Of a stretch of 64,000 bases of DNA, positions 60,879-64,000 are shown one piece after another. Under the pieces are notes generated by a model that saw nothing but the letters and a program-made list of their open reading frames with translations, made no database searches and was not told where the DNA came from. The DNA comes from Arthrobacter sp. MYb23 (GTDB taxonomy: Bacteria > Actinomycetota > Actinomycetes > Actinomycetales > Micrococcaceae), in NCBI RefSeq assembly GCF_002979775.1, contig NZ_PCPR01000003.1, forward strand, positions 1 to 64,000. The letters are read 5' to 3'. The position numbers were made by a program, and so were the translations under genes. Numbering within the stretch: the stretch's first letter is position 1; every line of letters starts with the position of its first letter.

Positions 60879-61496
60879 ATGACCGACGACTTCACCGCTG
60901 ACGCCACAGAGCCGACGCCTGCCGAGCGCCGTAAGTGGCGTCCTGCCATGCTCTGGCTCTTCGCCGGCTTCGCCGTGTTCGCTTATGTTTTTGACCAGCT
61001 CACCAAACTCTGGGTGACCAGCACCATGACGGAGGGGGAGCGCATTCCGGTGCTGCCGCCTTTACTGCATTGGTACTACATCCGTAACTCGGGAGCTGCG
61101 TTTTCCATCGGGGAGAATGTGACGTGGATCTTCACGATCGTCATGGCAGCCGTCTCCGTGGCGATTCTTTTTCAGCTGCGGAAGTTGGGCTCGGCCTGGT
61201 GGTCACTTTCCCTTGGGCTGCTTTTTGGCGGCGCACTCGGCAACCTGACCGACCGTTTGTTCCGTGAGCCGTCCTTCGCCATGGGCCATGTGGTGGATTT
61301 CATTCAGTTGCCGAACTTCGCCATTTTCAACATCGCAGACTCCGCGGTGGTGTCCGGCGTCGTCATTATCTGTCTTCTGACCCTGAGGGGAGTGGGCATG
61401 GATGGAACGCGTCACGTGGCCGGCCCCAAAGCAGCCAAAGATGCCAAACCTGCCGAACCTGCCAGTGGCACCACCGGGGAGCCCACCGGTGAGTAA
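60879..61496 (+). CDS. lspA: Lipoprotein signal peptidase (LspA)
   Basis: LspA cleaves the signal peptide of prolipoproteins after lipidation. The 205-residue protein has four membrane helices. The catalytic Asp pair is Asp125 in GNLTDRLF and Asp154 in [15 protein letters not shown] near residue 70 is a conserved box. A polar C-terminal tail of about 35 residues is extra. It overlaps rluD by eight bases. Confidence 0.95.
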   Translation: MTDDFTADATEPTPAERRKWRPAMLWLFAGFAVFAYVFDQLTKLWVTSTMTEGERIPVLPPLLHWYYIRNSGAAFSIGENVTWIFTIVMAAVSVAILFQLRKLGSAWWSLSLGLLFGGALGNLTDRLFREPSFAMGHVVDFIQLPNFAIFNIADSAVVSGVVIICLLTLRGVGMDGTRHVAGPKAAKDAKPAEPASGTTGEPTGE

Positions 61497-62415
61497 ATCC
61501 GTGGTGATTCCCGAAGAGCTGGCCGGGGTCCGTGTTGACGCCGGTTTGGCACTGCTCCTGGACATTTCCCGGTCCGCCGCGGCCCTGCTGATTTCAGAGG
61601 GAAACGTCACCATCGACGGTGTTGCGCTGGGTAAATCGGCCAAGCTCGTCGCTGGCGCATTGCTTGAAGTCACGGTTCCTGAGCGGCCGGATCCCCTGGA
61701 AATCGTGGAGGAAGTTGTGGAAGGCCTGAAGATCCTGCTGGATGACGAGGATTTCGTTGTCATCGACAAACCCGTGGGGGTCGCAGCCCACCCTTCACCC
61801 GGCTGGGTTGGGCCCACAGTAGTGGGTGGCTTAGCCGGTGCCGGATACAGGATTTCCACGTCAGGGGCGCCAGAGCGTGCTGGGATCGTTCACAGGCTTG
61901 ATGTGGGGACGTCCGGTGTCATGGTGGTGGCCAAGACCGAGCACGCCTACACGGTGTTGAAGAAGGCGTTCAAAGAACGCACTGTGGACAAGGTCTATCA
62001 CGCAGTTGTTCAGGGTTTGCCCGATCCCCTCCAAGGGACCATTGATGCCCCGATTGGACGCCATCCGGGCCACGATTGGCGGTTCGCTGTCATCGAGGAC
62101 GGTCGGCCCTCAGTGACCCACTACGAGGTCATGGAAGCATTCGGCAAGGCAACACTGGTGGAAGTGCATCTGGAGACCGGACGCACCCACCAGATCCGCG
62201 TCCACTTCTCAGCATTGCGGCACCCCTGTGCTGGAGATCTCACGTATGGCGCGGATCCGCGTCTCGCAGCGACCCTGGGGCTCACCCGCCAGTGGCTGCA
62301 CGCCCGCCAGCTTGGTTTTACCCACCCCCGCACGGGCGAGTGGGTGGAAGTCAGCAGCGAATACCCCGCAGATCTCCAATACGCGTTGGATTTGCTCGCT
62401 ACCGGTTCCGCCTAG
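61489..62415 (+). CDS. 23S rRNA pseudouridine synthase RluD-type (RluA family)
   Basis: This 308-residue RluA-family enzyme makes pseudouridine in 23S rRNA. An S4 domain ([21 protein letters not shown]) leads to the catalytic Asp138 in [33 protein letters not shown] is the later motif. The GTG at 61489 gives a normal length; reading from 61402 would add a stretch antisense to nothing but unlike any S4 protein. RluD is the usual name for the copy beside lspA in actinobacteria, but the target positions are not proven. Confidence 0.9.
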   Translation: MSKSVVIPEELAGVRVDAGLALLLDISRSAAALLISEGNVTIDGVALGKSAKLVAGALLEVTVPERPDPLEIVEEVVEGLKILLDDEDFVVIDKPVGVAAHPSPGWVGPTVVGGLAGAGYRISTSGAPERAGIVHRLDVGTSGVMVVAKTEHAYTVLKKAFKERTVDKVYHAVVQGLPDPLQGTIDAPIGRHPGHDWRFAVIEDGRPSVTHYEVMEAFGKATLVEVHLETGRTHQIRVHFSALRHPCAGDLTYGADPRLAATLGLTRQWLHARQLGFTHPRTGEWVEVSSEYPADLQYALDLLATGSA

Positions 62416-62472
62416 GACAACCTCGCCGCCCGGGTCCGAATTCTGTCTGACCCGGGACGGTAGACTGTCGTG

Positions 62473-64000
62473 GTGACTTCCAGCAATGATTCGTTCGTCC
62501 ATCTGCACACCCACACCGAATACTCCATGCTGGATGGAGCTGCGAGGCTCGGTGAGCTGTTTGATGAAACCGAACGCTTGGGGATGCCCGCCCTGGCCAC
62601 CACGGACCATGGATATCTGTTCGGTGCATTCGACTTCTGGCGCAAAGCCACGGACAAGGGCATCAAGCCGATCATCGGCGTCGAAGCCTATGTAACCCCC
62701 GGCACTGCCCGCGGTGACAAGGAACGCGTGCGCTGGGGCGACGAAAGCCAGCGCAAGGACGACGTCTCCGGTGGTGGCTCGTACACCCACATGACGCTCC
62801 TGAGCTACAACAATGTGGGCATGCGGAACCTCTTCAGGGCTTCTTCCATTGCTTCCCTGGACTCCGTCTTTGGCAAATGGCCGCGGTTGGACCGGGAACT
62901 GCTCAATACCTATTCCGAGGGTCTGATCGCCACCACGGGTTGCCCTTCCGGAGAAGTCCAGACCAAACTGCGTCTCGGCCTCTACCGCGAGGCTGTGGAG
63001 GCTGCAGCAGAGTTCCGCGACATTTTTGGGGCGGAGAACTACTTCTGCGAACTAATGGACCACGGCCTGGACATTGAGCGGCGCGTGACCGGCGACCTCC
63101 TGCGCTTGGCCAAGGAACTCAACCTCCCGCTGGTGGCCACCAATGACCTCCACTACACGCATGAGCACGATGCCAAGGCTCACGAAGCGTTGCTGGCCAT
63201 TCAGTCCGGTTCCACCCTCCTGGAACCAACGTATGACAACGGCGGTTCCCGTTTCGCGTTCTCCGGCAGCGGCTACTACCTGAAGTCTCCGCAGGAGATG
63301 CGGGAGCTGTTCCGTGATCACCCGGAAGCCTGCGACAACACGCTGCTCATCGCCGAGCGCTGTGAAGTGTCGTTCAACACCGGGGCCAACTACATGCCGC
63401 GTTTCCCTTGCCCTCCCGGGGAAGACGAGACCTCCTGGCTGGTCAAGGAAGTTGATACGGGCCTGAAGTACCGCTATCCCCAAGGCATTCCTGACAAGGT
63501 CCGGAAGCAGGCGGACTATGAGCTGGGCGTCATCACCTCCATGGGGTTCCCCGGGTACTTCCTGGTGGTTGCCGACTTCATCAACTGGGCCAAGAACAAT
63601 GGCATCCGCGTAGGTCCCGGCCGTGGTTCCGGTGCAGGTTCCATGGTGGCCTATGCCATGCGCATCACCGACCTTGACCCGCTGCAGCACGGCCTGATCT
63701 TTGAACGCTTCCTCAACCCGGACCGCGTTTCCATGCCTGACTTCGACGTCGACTTCGATGATCGCCGCCGCTCCGAGGTGATCGACTACGTCACCAAGAA
63801 GTACGGCGATGAACGTGTGGCCATGATCGTCACCTACGGAACGATCAAGACCAAGCAGGCGCTCAAGGACTCCTCCCGTGTGCTGGGCTACCCGTTCAGC
63901 ATGGGCGAGACGCTCACCAAGGCCCTTCCGCCTGCCGTCATGGCCAAGGACATTCCTCTGGCAGATATCCAGAACAAGGAATCAAAGCGGTACAGCGAAG
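62473..64000 (+). CDS. dnaE: DNA polymerase III alpha subunit, 5' part (runs off the window)
   Basis: The first 509 residues of the replicative polymerase are in the window. It begins TSSNDSFVHLHTHTEYSMLD, the PHP domain, followed by TTDHGYLFGAFDF. The polymerase core has GPGRGSGAGSMVAYAMR and the catalytic Asp-x-Asp in MPDFDVDFDD (Asp425 and Asp427). An in-frame GTG at 62470 is a possible alternative start. The gene continues past the right edge, so its 3' half is not visible. This is DnaE1-like in context (lspA, rluD, dnaE). Confidence 0.95.
   Translation, partial: MTSSNDSFVHLHTHTEYSMLDGAARLGELFDETERLGMPALATTDHGYLFGAFDFWRKATDKGIKPIIGVEAYVTPGTARGDKERVRWGDESQRKDDVSGGGSYTHMTLLSYNNVGMRNLFRASSIASLDSVFGKWPRLDRELLNTYSEGLIATTGCPSGEVQTKLRLGLYREAVEAAAEFRDIFGAENYFCELMDHGLDIERRVTGDLLRLAKELNLPLVATNDLHYTHEHDAKAHEALLAIQSGSTLLEPTYDNGGSRFAFSGSGYYLKSPQEMRELFRDHPEACDNTLLIAERCEVSFNTGANYMPRFPCPPGEDETSWLVKEVDTGLKYRYPQGIPDKVRKQADYELGVITSMGFPGYFLVVADFINWAKNNGIRVGPGRGSGAGSMVAYAMRITDLDPLQHGLIFERFLNPDRVSMPDFDVDFDDRRRSEVIDYVTKKYGDERVAMIVTYGTIKTKQALKDSSRVLGYPFSMGETLTKALPPAVMAKDIPLADIQNKESKRYSE

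Overview
The window is a high-GC actinobacterial chromosome segment. Its gene order, its L-lysine-type MurE and the mixture of GarA, FtsR, Wag31/DivIVA and PknL homologues point to the Micrococcaceae, most likely Arthrobacter or Paenarthrobacter. It is almost entirely ordinary core chromosome: dense genes, few gaps, and no insertion sequence, prophage, CRISPR array or rRNA. One tRNA (Pro, anticodon GGG) is present.

Layout. 1-6.2 kb is a carbon-source block: a GntR regulator with prpD (methylcitrate pathway), then a CitAB/DcuSR-type two-component system divergent from a DctA-type dicarboxylate symporter. 6.2-14.4 kb is a chromosome-segregation and translation block: parA, scpA, scpB, rluB, tyrA, cmk, a PlsC acyltransferase and der, followed by tRNA-Pro. 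14.7-16.6 kb is a MarR regulator divergent from an MFS exporter. 17.3-20.4 kb is the conserved actinobacterial set gcvH, garA, ftsR (MerR), a DUF151 nuclease-like gene and a second MerR. 20.5-31.2 kb carries a second ParA-like ATPase, pyruvate carboxylase, a long-chain acyl-CoA ligase, a ROK kinase, two tandem alpha/beta hydrolases and a second PlsC. 31.2-40.6 kb matches the Mycobacterium tuberculosis aroG-pknL-Rv2175c-idsA2 neighbourhood, with a LysM transglycosylase, a lipoprotein, dinB and a DUF3040 gene.

41.1-60.8 kb is a complete dcw (division and cell wall) cluster: mraZ, rsmH, ftsL-like, ftsI, murE, murF, mraY, murD, ftsW, murG, murC, ftsQ, ftsZ, pgeF, a yggS-type PLP gene, sepF, yggT and divIVA. 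Many of its genes overlap by 4-8 bases, so it is probably translated as coupled units. It has no ftsA, as expected for actinobacteria. lspA, rluD and the 5' part of dnaE follow.

The interesting material is in the gaps. (1) A near-identical 27-base element lies upstream of both parA-scpAB and ftsZ, and its core recurs inverted upstream of the second MerR gene. The ftsZ activator FtsR is encoded in the window, so these look like one regulon joining segregation to division. (2) A three-helix nested fold lies in the leader of the DUF3040 gene. (3) A mraW-type RNA structure lies between mraZ and rsmH. (4) MraZ-box-like repeats occur on both strands upstream of mraZ. (5) There are CRP/GlxR-like sites upstream of pyc and in the dctA gap, MarR and GntR operators, and palindromes upstream of sepF and divIVA. 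All were read by eye; no folding, alignment or database search was run.
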